DNA of 64,000 bases from Enoplosus armatus. Its lineage: Eukaryota; Chordata; Actinopteri; Centrarchiformes; Enoplosidae. Where the stretch lies: contig NC_092188.1 of NCBI RefSeq assembly GCF_043641665.1, positions 20,605,704-20,669,703 of the forward strand, written 5' to 3'. Every line of letters begins with the position of its first letter. Positions within the stretch are counted from its first letter, which is position 1. The translations under genes and the position numbers were made by a program. The notes beneath the pieces were generated by a model, which made no database searches, had not been told where the DNA came from, and saw only the letters and a program-made list of their open reading frames with translations. Below, one piece after another: positions 24,927-36,533 of the stretch.

Positions 24927-26044
24927 AACAATTCTGTGGCGTGCAGCCTTGTTCCCTTCTTGGTTAATTGCTTCTTGCATCCAAACTTGATCATTCTGGA
25001 TTTGTCTTCCTACTTGGCAAGCCTTTGAATTCAGTGATACAACCCAAGACCTGTCGTCCAGGCGGGAAAGCTCTCACTGTAACAAGTCAACTCCACTGGC
25101 ACACAGAGCTGCAAACGTCTGCTGCAGTCTCTCTTTCTCTTGTTGTGTTGTATTTTTACAGGCTGTGAAAAAAAAAAAGTACCAAAGCACAAAAGGCTCC
25201 TCATCAAGTTGGACATTCCCTTTGACTATGCCAGATGTTTTTATAAGAAATGAAAAACATAGTGTGAAACATACAAGTTCAGCCCTGCCAAACGCCAAAC
25301 TGCTTCATGGCAGCCAATTGGTGGGCTCGTAATGTGGGATTACATGGACGGTGATGCTGTCCGTTCTGTGTGTCTGTCAGAGACAGTCTGTGCAAGCACA
25401 AACAGGCAATACACAAAGAGGGTGCTGTGCAATTTCTTCTAAGTTAACTAGTATGCTTTTATTTTGAGTTGTTTGCAGGTCAATTTAATGGGAAAGAGGG
25501 TACTTCAGGTCTGTTTCTGCAAATGTGTGTTCATGCGTCCAAGTGTGTTCATTTAACTCATCGGGGGGTTTGTCCCATTTGGAGTGTTTTGGCCAACTTC
25601 ATTCTGCTTTGTCTCCATGGGAAGAGGTCAAAAGCCAATATAGAGACACGAGTCATGGCTTGTTTTGCACTCCAGCCAAATTGCCTGAGCACTTGTCTGC
25701 TCTGAGGAGCCTGAATGAACCGTTTTGGCTTGTAGCATACAAGTCAGATATGGCAATAAAAATGAAATTAAGTTGTCAGGTTGGTCCAAAGTTACAATTT
25801 TGTACTTTTTTTTTTGTTTCCAATCAATCTCATATATCCCCTCTTGATAGTGTTGGAAACTGGGGATAAACTGGGTAAGCCTATTTCTTTCTGTCAACAT
25901 GTTCATGTGTGTCAAACACAGGATCAGAGCTGTTGCAGTCTGAACATGATAGCTTGGCTTGCCCGCCTGAATGAATTATGTTTTAGCGCTGACAGCATTC
26001 AACCAATAGTTTGTCCTCATCTGGGTTCTTTTTTTTCCTTGCAG

Positions 26045-26185
26045 GAGGAGTGCTTCCTTAACCTGGAGGCTCCCATCAGTAGGGTCTGCGGTTACGACAC
26101 CCCCTTCCCTCACATCTTTGAACCCTTCTACATCCCAGACAAGTGGAAGTGCTTTGAGGCAATCAGGAGGATGATCAACTACTGA
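26045..26185 (+). CDS. bckdhb: bckdhb last coding exon with stop codon
   Basis: This exon encodes the final 46 residues, beginning [20 protein letters not shown] and ending [10 protein letters not shown], followed by TGA at 26183-26185. Human BCKDHB ends in nearly the same way, with KWKCYDALRKMINY, so the fish protein finishes at the usual length with no truncation. The acceptor is TTTTTTTTCCTTGCAG, with AG at 26043-26044, and the reading frame continues without shift from the exon ending at 17938. The segment is the extreme C terminus of the E1-beta subunit, within the transketolase C-terminal domain. Downstream of the stop there are only 11 bases before a strong splice donor (CAG|GTAGGA at 26194-26202), discussed separately. 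No frameshift, internal stop or other sign of a pseudogene is visible in either exon. Confidence 0.95.
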   Translation, partial: EECFLNLEAPISRVCGYDTPFPHIFEPFYIPDKWKCFEAIRRMINY

Positions 26186-26196
26186 ACTCCTGTCAG

Positions 26197-26202
26197 GTAG
26201 GA
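26197..26202 (+). promoter_or_regulatory. bckdhb: Candidate splice donor in the 3' UTR
   Basis: CAG|GTAGGA follows the stop codon by 11 bases. A donor this close to the stop would not be expected to trigger nonsense-mediated decay, since the exon junction would lie less than 50 bases downstream of the stop. From memory, human BCKDHB also has transcripts differing only in the 3' UTR, which makes this plausible. Confidence 0.4.
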
Positions 26203-26700
26203 AAGATCCGACAGCTTCCTTTGAAGGAAATTGATCAAGGGACGCTATGTCATCAAACACTTACTGTATATTAAGGCCTGTCAACAATTTCCCTATAATC
26301 TGCATTATTTATTCCAGTAATGTAGTTCAACTAACTGTGACCTGCCATCAGTAACAACAACTGACATTAGACAGAAAATTGAATTGCATTTTTTTTCCTC
26401 ACACTTCTTTATACTTATCGGTTTAATATAATCCTCCACTAGACATCCAGACATCCCAGGATAATGCACATTCCAGCGCCCTCCTCAGACATAGTGTCAC
26501 TTACATCTGAAATGCAGCTCTAGTAACACAGTGGGATTGTATTTTATTTCCCAGCTCACATTGGATTTTATCAGTGGAAAGATGCAACTGCTGAGTAGAA
26601 GAAAATGCACATTTGCGCTTGGCCAAGCTAAAGAAGAACAGGCGAAAAACTGTGTGGGTGCTTTAAAACTTATCCATTCTACAAATTTGACTCGTGGTTT

Positions 26701-26715
26701 GGGGGGGGGGGGGGG
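26701..26715. repeat. Poly-G tract, 15 bases
   Basis: Fifteen G follow CTCGTGGTTT, 76 bases before the TTAA MITE. Confidence 0.95.
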
Positions 26716-26808
26716 TGCTATAGCTACCTTGGGCAGTTTACTCACATTGACTTTCTGTTCATCCACCTTCAGTGAATAATGTAATGGTGATTTAACCCTT
26801 TGAAAACA

Positions 26809-26847
26809 GACGTCCTGTGGGCGGCCACAAACGGGCCGCAGGACGTC
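26809..26847. repeat. GC-rich hairpin inside the TTAA MITE
   Basis: GACGTCCTG, a TGGG bulge and CGGCC pair with GGCCG and CAGGACGTC around a short ACAAACG-type loop. The stem is much richer in GC than the surrounding AT-rich sequence. Confidence 0.6.
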
Positions 26848-26881
26848 ATTGTTTGCATAATCCTGTTTAAATTGATCTAAA

Positions 26882-26887
26882 AATAAA
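26882..26887 (+). promoter_or_regulatory. Alternative AATAAA, about 700 bases after the stop
   Basis: The AATAAA in CTAAAAATAAAACC lies inside the TTAA-bounded MITE at 26792-27124. It could serve as an earlier poly(A) signal. The downstream sequence (ATTCTTTTCTGTTACG) is T-rich but less convincing than that after 28223. Confidence 0.2.
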
Positions 26888-27185
26888 ACCATAACAGCTA
26901 GAGCATTCATTCTTTTCTGTTACGCGTGATGTGAAACGCCATGACAACAACATGCAGTTTTAATTTAATTTAATTTAGTTTCCATCATTTTATCAGTCAT
27001 GGTTTATTGACTTACATAACCTTCTAGTTTAGGTTGTACAGATTTTAGGGATATAAAGTATGTAAAGATATTTCAAGAAATGACATAACGGTAAGCAAGA
27101 CTGTTGCAGAGTTCAAAGGGTAAAGTTTCTGTGAGTCATGCAACATTTTGTCCAGAATCCAACACCAAGGGCTTAAGTGCAGACC

Positions 27186-27258
27186 AAATGATTAATCAGT
27201 TAATGAAGAAAATAATGAGCAGATTAATCGACAGTGGAAATTACTGGTTGCAACCCAA
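27186..27258. repeat. Old AT-rich interspersed repeat, ATTAATCGA end fragment
   Basis: ATGATTAATCAGTTAATGAA and AGCAGATTAATCGACAG followed by GGTTGCAACCC resemble the ATTAATCGATTA...TTGCAGCCC end of the same repeat group. The match is short. Confidence 0.3.
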
Positions 27259-27775
27259 AGTCTGTCTCAGTGACAGAAATTTTGACATCGCTCAGCCCTA
27301 CAAGGCCTTCACTGTGCCCCGGGATGTTACTCTGCATACTGTATGCGGACATGCTAAAGCCTCCCAATGTGAAGCTTGAGTGTTTAGAGGATTCTGAAGC
27401 ATCTGTTTTGGCTGCATTCACACCTGTATTTAGAGCTGCCGACTTGTAATCAGACCACCCAGGACTGATTTTAGTGCCAAGTGTTAACAGGGCCTCCATG
27501 TCATGGATATGCCCCATTTACTTGTGTAGCCTCATACTGCTATGTCATCCTGTAGGCATGTTATTGTCTTTCATTGGTTGCAGAAGTGTTGAATAATCCT
27601 TTGAGATGGGACAGTCAGTCTGCCAGACTCTTTCGTAATCCCTTTTTAATTGTCAGTGTCATCTTGAGTTACTGCTCACCACCTCCATCCAGCTCTACTT
27701 TTCCTCCTCATCTGCCATCCCAGACGAATCGCCAAGATATTCCCTTTAACTTATTGAACCTCTCTCCTCTTCCAG

Positions 27776-28240
27776 AGCCAACTTCTGGTAGCCCTGAACT
27801 CCACGCTCTCTCCTTTTTTCTTCGTTCATCCAATCAGTGGAGAGCAGCCGGGAAAAGACACTTTGTTGACCATCCAATCAGGAACCAGCATCCAGATGGG
27901 CTCCATGTCCCTGTGTGTCCTCCAGCTAAGAGACTGTTACAGTACCTCTGGATCAGGGAACCTCATTCTGTTGCAAGGGGAAAATGACTTCATACACACT
28001 ATATGGTGAAACTCACAACTACATAATGCACATAATTTCATTTCCTCTTAAATAAGAGTTGGATACTGTGGGGATTATTTGGTTGGATTTGTGACTGTCT
28101 GCCTCTCTGTGCTGTTACTTTTGATTGAATGTGTTCACCTCTGCCATAATCTTTATTTAGTTTGACATGAACTGGCCCTTATTGTACTAATATAATGGAT
28201 ATGTGGTTTTTAAGGAAAATAAAGTAATTGGTTTGGTGAT
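27776..28240 (+). other. bckdhb: Candidate terminal non-coding exon of bckdhb
   Basis: The stretch begins after CTCTCTCCTCTTCCAG, a strong acceptor with TTAAC and TTGAAC upstream as possible branch sites. It runs to the AATAAA at 28218 and the T/G-rich stretch that follows. The long open frame here (27574-27987) has no recognisable domain and does not look like protein-coding sequence. Confidence 0.35.
28218..28223 (+). promoter_or_regulatory. bckdhb: Probable polyadenylation signal of bckdhb
   Basis: A canonical AATAAA is followed within about 10-35 bases by TTGGTTTGGTGATTTGCG and TTTCTTGAATTTG, a T/G-rich element of the kind found downstream of cleavage sites. It is the best such combination after the stop codon. 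Confidence 0.5.
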
Positions 28241-29825
28241 TTGCGTTTCTTGAATTTGTTGGGATTTATGTCATTTTGGGAGCAAAAAGCAAAAGTTCCC
28301 TGTCCTAAGGGGTTGCCACCAAGAGAAATGTATACCAGACTGGCAAAGTCTGAAAATTTGATCTATCTTCTGATGCAGTCTGGGAATTTTACAACCCCAG
28401 GACATATTTTTAAAACTTGTTGAACACATTTATTGCATTAGACTTAGATTCTTAAAGAAGTCAGTTTCAGTTACAGTAGCACTTTGATTTGAAGATGTAA
28501 AATAGTAAAACTGCTGAAAATAATTTATCATCATCAAGTTTTAAGACCTTTTCATTTCATCAGTGCTTCCATGAGACAATGTCCTCGTTAAACTTCTTGG
28601 CCATCTCTTGCCATCTAAAAGTTTGATACAGAGAGTCATGGAATCAATCATGTCCTTCTGCTGCACGGCTCTGAGAAATCTTGAATCATAGGTAAACTAT
28701 TACCTCACTGACAATGAAAAAAATCCATTTTTAATATAACAATATTGACTAGTGCATCTTTAATACATGTTTAATGGGACTGAATTGGCATCAAATGACA
28801 AATTCATCCAAATGAGTTTTATTTGAATGTTACACCTGCAAATCAGAACATCTTCCCATACTGGAGGTGCTGTCAATGTGTCCCAGGTGTTGTTCAACTA
28901 TTCACACTCTATGGAGCAGCTGCATTTCTCTCTGGATTACATCATGACTACTAGTATCCTACATTTAAGGAGAGACTCCAGATTGACAAATGGAATTAAG
29001 CTGTACAATGTTGAAACAACTTTTATTTCCTGGTGGATTTCCCTGTAAAACTGCTTAAAGTCTGCTCTTTATTTTCTCCTAGCATTTTATAGATTAGCGT
29101 TACAAGTAAATACTGCTTTAGCACCTTTGCACCTCACTGACACTTCACTCCCATGCAAGGTTTTTTTTTCTATTCATGCCTGTTCATTTTATTTGAAGAG
29201 CATGTTAAGACACAGCACTATCTCATTCTTCTGGGGTCTCCTGCACGCTCTCAACCCCACACTGACTGCACAGGAGAAAACATTAACATGTGGAAAGTGC
29301 TGTTTTGTGAAATGTAAACCTAAAAGCACTGATTTATTCCTTATTGTGGTACTGCATATTTTCTCCATCTGCCAGTTTAACAATCCACAAACAAACATGC
29401 TAGTAGTTGTTGATGTAGCTTTGACAGCTCTCTCATTGCGTGTCCTCACTGTGAACAGTATTGCTGCCTTGTGGTCATTTACTCCTCGTGCAGTTTTAAG
29501 CCTGTGGGGAGAGAATAATCAGCTTGCTAACTAAACGTTTACAGTGGAGGCATAAGACAGACTTGCTAGACCAGATGGCCCCCGTGCCTCGAGGTCTTTG
29601 CTTTTAATTTGCGTCTCAAGTACTGAACTCAACCCATCAGTGGAGTTTAGGAGAAAGGTGAGAACGACTTCAAAGTGGGACTGAAGAACTAATGAACAAA
29701 TGAACGGAGCGATTTTTTTCCCCCATGGCACAGACTAGGCGAGTATAGTGCAAACATCTTGACAGAATGGCTTCAATTCAAATCTGGACACCAGAGAGAG
29801 TCATATGATTTGGTAAGGAAGTAAA

Positions 29826-30240
29826 GTTTATTTATTTATAGCACCTTCCACAGAGCAAGGTCACAGTGCCAAACAATAAAACAGCCCTTAAAAACACACA
29901 GAATTACAAACACCAGACAGCACAAGGCAAGACAAAGGCCAGTTTGAATAAACGAGTCTTCAGCTTCTTCTTAAAGGCGTCAACAGAGACAGCAGATCGT
30001 AGATCTATAGGAAGCCTACCAGTAAGCCCAAGTGTGATGTGAGTCGTCCTGCTGGACCTGGTCAACATCCTTGCAGCAACGACTTGCTGAGGCAGATGAA
30101 AAGCAAATTGCAGTAGTCAAGCCGCGATGATATGAAAGCGTGAACGATCATCTGCAGCTCAGGTTGTGATACAACGGACCTGAGTTTGGCAATGTTTCTT
30201 AGATGGAAGAAACTCCTTTGTATATGCTTCCCTTGGGTCA
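29826..30240. repeat. Interspersed repeat of teleost type, class uncertain
   Basis: The stretch from AAGTTTATTTATTTATAGCACC to about 30240 contains GAGCAAGGTCACAGTGCC, TTCTTAAAGGCGTCAACAGA and GCAGTAGTCAAGCCGCGATG, phrases I know as recurrent in fish genomes. It lies next to the minus-strand LINE endonuclease fragment and might be the 3' end of the same element with the middle deleted, or a separate insertion. Confidence 0.45.
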
Positions 30241-30504
30241 TATTATTAGCATATTTAAAGGTATATCATATCACTGTTAAAGCTGGTGATATCCAGCTGT
30301 CTCTTTTAATCCTGATGAGATGAAATGACTGTTTTGCACAATTTTGACTGCCATTAAGGTGTGTTCACCCAAAACGGTGGGGCAGGGTGTTTAAAAGGAG
30401 TGGACGAGACGCCGTCATGAGAGGACAACACTGCGCAGAAAACGTCTCAGCTGAGAGGCGATTTAAGATTTGAGAGCAATTTACACATTTACTGGGCAGA
30501 GAAT

Positions 30505-30890
30505 CTAAATTAAAAGACGGGTTGAACAAAACCGCTCATGGTCAGTAACATGCAGCGCCTCAGAGCGAATAGAATCCATATTTAAACCAGGCATAAAAAC
30601 AAGGTCCAAGGTATGACTCCTAATGTGTATGGGGCCAGACACATGTTGGGTAAAATTAAAAGACTCCGTGACATTAAGAACAGCAGCAGCGACGTGAATA
30701 TTAAAATCACTGTCCAACCTAATGATAGAGAGTAAGAAATCACTGAATTCAGACACCAAAGAACTATCAGAACCAGGGGGTCGGTGAATTAAAATCCAAA
30801 TAAACAGATTTGAGCGACCAACTTTGCTCATCTGCAGTTCATTCCTGGTCCCATATGACACAGCCATCTGGAAAACCTTCTGATAAAATC
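30505..30890 (-). pseudogene. Fossil LINE endonuclease fragment
   Basis: On the minus strand a 120-codon open frame reads FIWILIHRPPGSDSSLVSEF, then LDSDFNIHVAA, then ESFNFTQHVSGPIHIRSHTL and DLVF. The Y/HRPPG, (G)DFN and SHTLDLVF motifs are hallmarks of the apurinic-type endonuclease domain of non-LTR retrotransposons. The usual spacing between DFNIHV and the next block is shortened, and the glycine of the GDFN motif is missing, which points to small in-frame deletions and an inactive copy. No reverse transcriptase is seen beside it. I cannot assign a LINE clade from this piece. Confidence 0.6.
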
Positions 30891-32607
30891 ATGAACATTA
30901 CTCAGTTTATACTTTTGGCTTTTTCTTGTGTGTTATTTGGAAATATTTTTAGAGTATAGAGATCAAGATGTGTGCTGCATTGCACTCAACTCAACTCCAA
31001 CCCATTTCTTGGAGCAACTGCTTTCAGTATGTCACTTTGTAAACAATTTGTGAAAGTGATGGGAACAGCTTTGTGTGCAGTAGAAGAAAACTGCATCACT
31101 GATGTTTTTTTGGGTATCCAAGTAATACATTCTGCCGCTAAGTAGAACCAGTTGGCAGCGTGTATTTTGAATTGGGGCTTGTAAAAATAAATACATTTGG
31201 AATGGTTGTGATAGAACTGAACTGTTGTGTTTCTCAGTAACAACAACCAGACCTTTTCTGTAAGTCATACATGGCCCCTCACCATCTGAACTTTCAAAGG
31301 GAGACATTTGTAAATGTCTTTGACTGGCTCAAAGCTGGAATGTAGCGGATATGTGCCTCCGCGCCAAATGCTCACTCCCTGTTTCTCATAATCGCTGGGC
31401 TACAGTATATTGGACTCCCTCTCACCTTGCCAGTGTGACACCTATCATAACATTTTGGGCAGTCTGCAGCACCCGTAATCGGCAGTCACGGGCGAAAGAG
31501 AGCAAAGATCGAGATGGTTCACCCAATGTGGGGAAAAAAATTGAAACAATTCCACTAATCAGCGAGTATCTGCTAAATCCTTGTGAAGTTTCAGATAGGA
31601 TTCTCAGCACTCTCCACCACAAACCCTGCTCAAAATGTAAAGATAAAATCACGTCTGTCATTTTGGTCTGGGTGAAAGCAGGGCTTTTAACCACGGTGGT
31701 GAGGCGGCCCCTCTTTTGGGCGGGGTGGCAAAGATGACCTCTGCTTCGTTGGAAGGCCATAATAGCATCTGTGCTCTGACACTGTGTCATTACACACTAT
31801 ATTTACATGAAACACAAAAAAGCAGGGGTGGTAGGTCACGACGTGAAGCTACGGGGGGTGAGGATGCTCTGGTGCATGTCGGACCGTACAACCAGAGATT
31901 ACTGAAGATTATAGAACCGCTTGGCCTGTAATGTGGCCTTTTGTGCATTTGAATGCTTGTCAGGGCATGTTTTACAGCATCATTACACATTCATGGGATT
32001 GCTATGATTGTATTTATCCAACATCCATTGGATACTTTATTTTGCTAGTTAATTATAATAGGTACAGCCTGGGATAGATTGTCCTGTGGTTAAAGTGGAA
32101 AATTATACTGATGGTAAAAAAAAAAAAAAAAATGATGTGGTGGACAGAAAAATTATACCAAATCAGTTCATGTCAGTTCAGCATCACTGAGGGTTGTTTG
32201 CCTTTTTCTTACATTGTTGCAATAATTGAATTAGGAGCTCATTCCTGAAAAACATGTTCACTTTCACTGATAAGAAAAACACCACTAGGAAATGAGCAGT
32301 ACACAGTATCACACCCACAGCTTTTGACGGTTCAGATTTATATTGACATATTTGTGTTCAACATACCTGCAGTAATGACTGCCGGCACTGGCTTTGTCAG
32401 TCATTTCAAATCAAAGTCACCTTGCATTGGTCTTTGCAGAGAAATCCTCCAAAGTATTCCTCAGTAGCCTGCTGCACCAGCTCTTCGTGAGCCTTAGCCC
32501 GTTTGTTTGTTTTATTCTTATTGTGGAGGTTTATGCATCACTATTTGAAATCGGTTGCACCTCACAAACTAGTACTTATGTAGAGACTAGTTGTTACTAA
32601 ATATTTA

Positions 32608-32632
32608 CACACACACACACACACACACACAC
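32608..32632. repeat. (CA)n microsatellite
   Basis: Twelve CA units. Confidence 0.95.
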
Positions 32633-35600
32633 CGCCAGCTTTAACTGTTGCAAAGCTAACTGAACCAACCAACAAAAGTTACATTAACTTGTTAACGTTT
32701 TAGCGAGGTCTAAAATGCTGTTTGATATTAATTTAAACTGGGAAGGTTTTAAATTACATTTCACAAAAGTAACACAACTTACCTCAAATTACAAAAAGCT
32801 AAATGACCTAATAACGTTAGCTAGGTTAGCATAATAGGATATTGCCAACTGATTCGAAACTGCATTACTACTCACACTGAAACACAAAGATTTTATGTAT
32901 GCCTATATTTAAAAAACGGTCATATCTACACTTTGTTTGTTCACCCCATAAAATTTGAACTGGAAGTTATGCTACAGTTTGTGCCACAGTGTCTTCCTGT
33001 TTGCATAGTTGATTGCTTTTGATTGGACTGACCTACAGGCGTTTCCTAGCAACCAATTTACACATTAGCAAAGGATGGAGAACACCGGCTGTTTTTGTTC
33101 TGTTTATCCAAAGCGTCATTACCCCATCAAACATTTACCCGCGCGCGCTGTGCTTTCACAAGTCTCACACAGGCATACACATGCTTACAAGTATGCACTG
33201 TACGTTGGCTCACTGACGCCATAGGATTGAAAGACTGCACAGCATATAGTCTTTGGGTTTCCAAGCTGTGGTCCACTGCCTCTTTAAGCCCATACTGAGC
33301 ACTCACAACAGCGCTGAAACACAAAACACATGTACATCTGCCTGTCTGACTATCAGACCTTTCCATCACACACAAATGTAAGAGCTGGATATTATGAATT
33401 TCTCTTCCTTCACAATCAGCATCCGTTTCTTTAAAAGAATAAATAAATAAATCAGGTGAGGGTTGGTTTTAATTCTGACTGTTGGGGCAGACAAATGGTT
33501 GCTAAGGCGAGGGGGTGGGGGGAGAGACAAAAACACTCTTGGTCCAACGGAGGTCATTTTGCCTGGCCGTCGGCTTGACAGGGTGTTTGTGTACCAGTGA
33601 CATCCTGTTAGACACAGAGGGTAGTTCAGGCTCATCTGACGTAAGTGGTGCTAGTTCGTGTGGCAACCAAACAATTTCCAGCCCTAATTGAAGGAGCGTT
33701 GCATGTCAGGCTCACACGCTTATACCCTCCACGGCAAACAGGCAGTCTGTCTCAAAGTCAGGGATGGTACTTTGTTTTCCATACAACAGCATTTCTACTC
33801 TCCAGCTTGGTGCGAGCAACACGTTATTGTCTGTGAAAGCTGATACTACCCAAATGCATACCATCTGTCCAAGTATGACTGTGAGGGGAACATGATGTTT
33901 GTAAAGCTCCAGCTCGCAGTTGACTTTTGTAGACCCAAAAGGCTCTTGGTGAAGGGAACATCATAGTTATTGGTGAGATTATGTCATCATTGGTTGCAAT
34001 AGAAACAGATTCAGTTCTATTTTTGAACTTGGTCCTTTGGGACAGTTAATTAAAATCCCTGATAGAAGACATTTTGTGTGCTGTACCTATAAAGGAAAAC
34101 ATGCAGAGTCTCTGACTGCTTGCTTCTTGAAAGCCATCTTTTCAAGCAAAGCTTCTTAAAGTTAGTTTCAACTCAAGTATTTTCATTTTATCCATCCAGT
34201 TTGCATGGTATTTTCCATTCAACTAGCATAGCACAGCTTTTGACTACCTGATATAACATCTAAAACTATCACGTCACAAACTTTAAAGATCACAGATCTT
34301 TTGTGTATGAGTAGAGCTGCCATGCCAAATCGGTTGGAAACAAGCAGGATTGGGTTTTGATAGCGTATTCCACTTTGCGATCCGGTTTTTGGTTGGCAAA
34401 ATGCCCAGATTCACTAAACTCCAATGCTAACAAATGTCTTATCTCAAACCTTTTATCTCTCCTTTTATCAGCAAGGAGCAACGCACAGAACATTGAGCTA
34501 ATGTTAGCATTTTTTACTGAGAGCTCACCACCACTTTTACAGATAGAAAGGTCAAACATCATCAGTGGCTAAAAAGAACCTTTGGCTGTTGACTGGTTAA
34601 TGTGCTCTCTGCAAGAAGTTGATTTTTCTCGGCCTGAGATAGCTAACATTACTATGGGATGACTAGATGACTAGTGGCATGTGCTTCCATCAAGACTGAC
34701 AGGAATAATCTTGCTGATCCCGACTCCTGGTCTACCAGTTGCACCTTTATGGACGTCATATCAATCTTTTAGGCATGTCAACATAATAGTTCTGAATGAG
34801 GACCTCCAGATTATAGCTATGAGTTGCAAACATTAGGTACATTAAGACTAAAAACTACAGTGTTTCTGCGCTCTCTCATTAAAAAGTTGGTTACACATCC
34901 ACACTGAATCTTCAAGGCTTGGTTATTTATACATTTAGTTACTTGCAACTGTTAAAAACTAAACCTACTTAGATCTGATAAGGGATTGGAATGGATTCTG
35001 AGTAGCAGATGAGCAGATTTGAAACTGGCTTCACAGTATTTCTACCATGTCGCCTGTGGAACTTGAATCGAGCTGTTTACGCTGCTATGTCCAGACCTTT
35101 TATAAGACGATAGTATCTTTTAAAATATTTTAAAAGAGCCACCGCTGTCACAATCAGTTTTTCTGAAAATTTTCTTTTCCTTCCTTCTGGCCACTTCCAC
35201 AGGTTTTATTAGACACGATGGTTCCACCAGAACATACGGTGCAGACGTTTACACCGTTTCAGCTTTGAGTGATTGATGAACTGAACTCGGTGAAATGACA
35301 GAGTGGGGGTATCCCATTCTATGTGCGATCCCTTTTGGGATTAGACTATTAAAGCTAGTTTATTCTTAGGCCTGGGCTTTCAGTTGGGGGTTATGTGTCA
35401 GAGAATGAATGTAGTGTCTGTGAGTGAAGCGCTGCCAGGTTTTAAGTATATTATCTTTTTTTGTGTGTAAACAGTCCCATTCAGCACACTATCTGCTGTG
35501 TGTGGTCAGCTGGTGCCGACTCTGTTCAGCAGCTGTCGGTCGGAGGGAAGTTAAATGGATAGGTAAAAGAGTGTGGACGCGCTTGATAAACTGGGCCCCC

Positions 35601-36509
35601 CCTGCGCTTCATCTCCATCCAACACTTTGATGTCCATCTGTGGAAATGCTCACACTGAGAAGGACAAGTGTAAACCACTCCTATCACTCTTCACAAAACG
35701 CTGTTTTGATTTCAGTTGCATGTCCAAGATTTATATTTGCAGATGAACAAAGCTGCATCTTTCTTTTCTTTTTCCTGGAGCGTTCCAGAAGATAAAGAGC
35801 TTCCATGGGGAAACTGACTCATTTTGTACTGTGTAGTTAATCTAGTTATCTACAAAAGGGGGAAAAGGCGGGGTGGGAAAGTTCAATTTACATTAGGATT
35901 CAAACCATCAGTCTGATTTCATATTATTTTCTGTATTTCATGTGCAGCTGTAGTAGCTCCAGACAACAGTGCTCTCACAATGTTGATAGTTTATGAGAAA
36001 TTTAACAATGTCCAGCACTCATCACTACAGAGCATTTATTATAACACGTTTGTTATAATTTTAGTCAATCAGTAGCTTGCAATGGCAGCTTCACCAAACC
36101 ATTAACACAGCTTGATATTCCACAAGACTCTTGGTTTGCCTTCAAGCTCATAAATATGCTGTTGTGCTTTTAAGTTCTTGCTGGTCCCATATTTCCACAG
36201 TTCGAACATGCCAGTTGGGGCTTGTGGCACGGCTTCCATTCTTCAGCCCCTGACGCACTCTCATTTTTCAAAAAACACTTGTAGACACAGAGCACTTAAT
36301 CCAGTCTTGGTTCCCAGATGTGTCAGATGCGCTGTTGAGCGACGGTGCTGAAGGATCTCAAGGAACGCTATTTTGCAGGGAGGGAAGAGAGGAGTTTATT
36401 TGAGGTCAGCGAGGGGGAAATGTGTGAACAGTAAAACATTTCACCTTCCTGGAGGCTGAGTCAGAGCACTTCTATCTGAGCTGGGAGCGAGGCAGGAGTG
36501 GTGGTGGGT

Positions 36510-36533
36510 GGGGGGGGGGGGGGGGGGGGGGGG
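36510..36533. repeat. Poly-G tract, 24 bases
   Basis: Twenty-four G follow GAGTGGTGGTGGGT. Confidence 0.95.

Larger units (their letters stand above)
17939..26044 (+). other. bckdhb last coding intron (8,106 bases)
   Basis: The intron starts GTGAGTG and ends CCTTGCAG, both good consensus sites. It holds a LINE tail remnant (18258), an isolated TTAA/TTCAAAGGG end (18575-18587), an (AT)n tract (19321), an old repeat with GCCGATTAATCGG (19396-19840), a fragment of a dispersed repeat (19972-20040), another old repeat fragment (20455-20580) and a minus-orientation copy of the GCTAAC family (24512-24926). I see no further exon. The reading frames in 20600-24500 are short and without recognisable protein similarity. 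Confidence 0.85.
26792..27124. mobile_element. TTAA-bounded MITE with CCCTTTGAA terminal inverted repeats
   Basis: The left end reads TTAACCCTTTGAAAAC and the right end GTTCAAAGGGTAAA, so CCCTTTGAA is inverted at the two ends and the flanks are TTAA and a one-mismatch TTAA (TAAA). TTAA target sites are typical of piggyBac-type elements. The 333-base body has no coding capacity. Near the left end is a stem made of GACGTCCTG (26809) and CAGGACGTC (26839), extended by CGGCC/GGCCG with a four-base bulge. The element lies in the presumed 3' UTR or 3' UTR intron of bckdhb. Confidence 0.55.
26186..28240 (+). other. bckdhb: Probable 3' untranslated region of bckdhb
   Basis: The region from the stop codon to just past the AATAAA at 28218-28223 is the likely 3' UTR, either unspliced or with one intron removed. 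A donor-like CAG|GTAGGA sits 11 bases after the stop. Two acceptor-like sites lie further on: TTTCATTGGTTGCAG ending at 27583 and CTCTCTCCTCTTCCAG ending at 27775; the second has the better pyrimidine tract. An earlier AATAAA at 26882-26887 lies inside a MITE. The sequence 27776-28220 has no repeat that I recognise and could be the terminal non-coding exon. This is inference from sequence signals; transcript data would settle it. Confidence 0.5.

Noticed and set aside
25781..26040. Upstream extension of the open frame that ends at 26185
   Set aside because: The frame is open through the intron, but the protein similarity begins exactly at the splice acceptor (26045); the upstream part is intronic.
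26497..26910. 137-codon open frame on the minus strand
   Set aside because: It passes through poly-G (a Pro run) and into the TTAA MITE.
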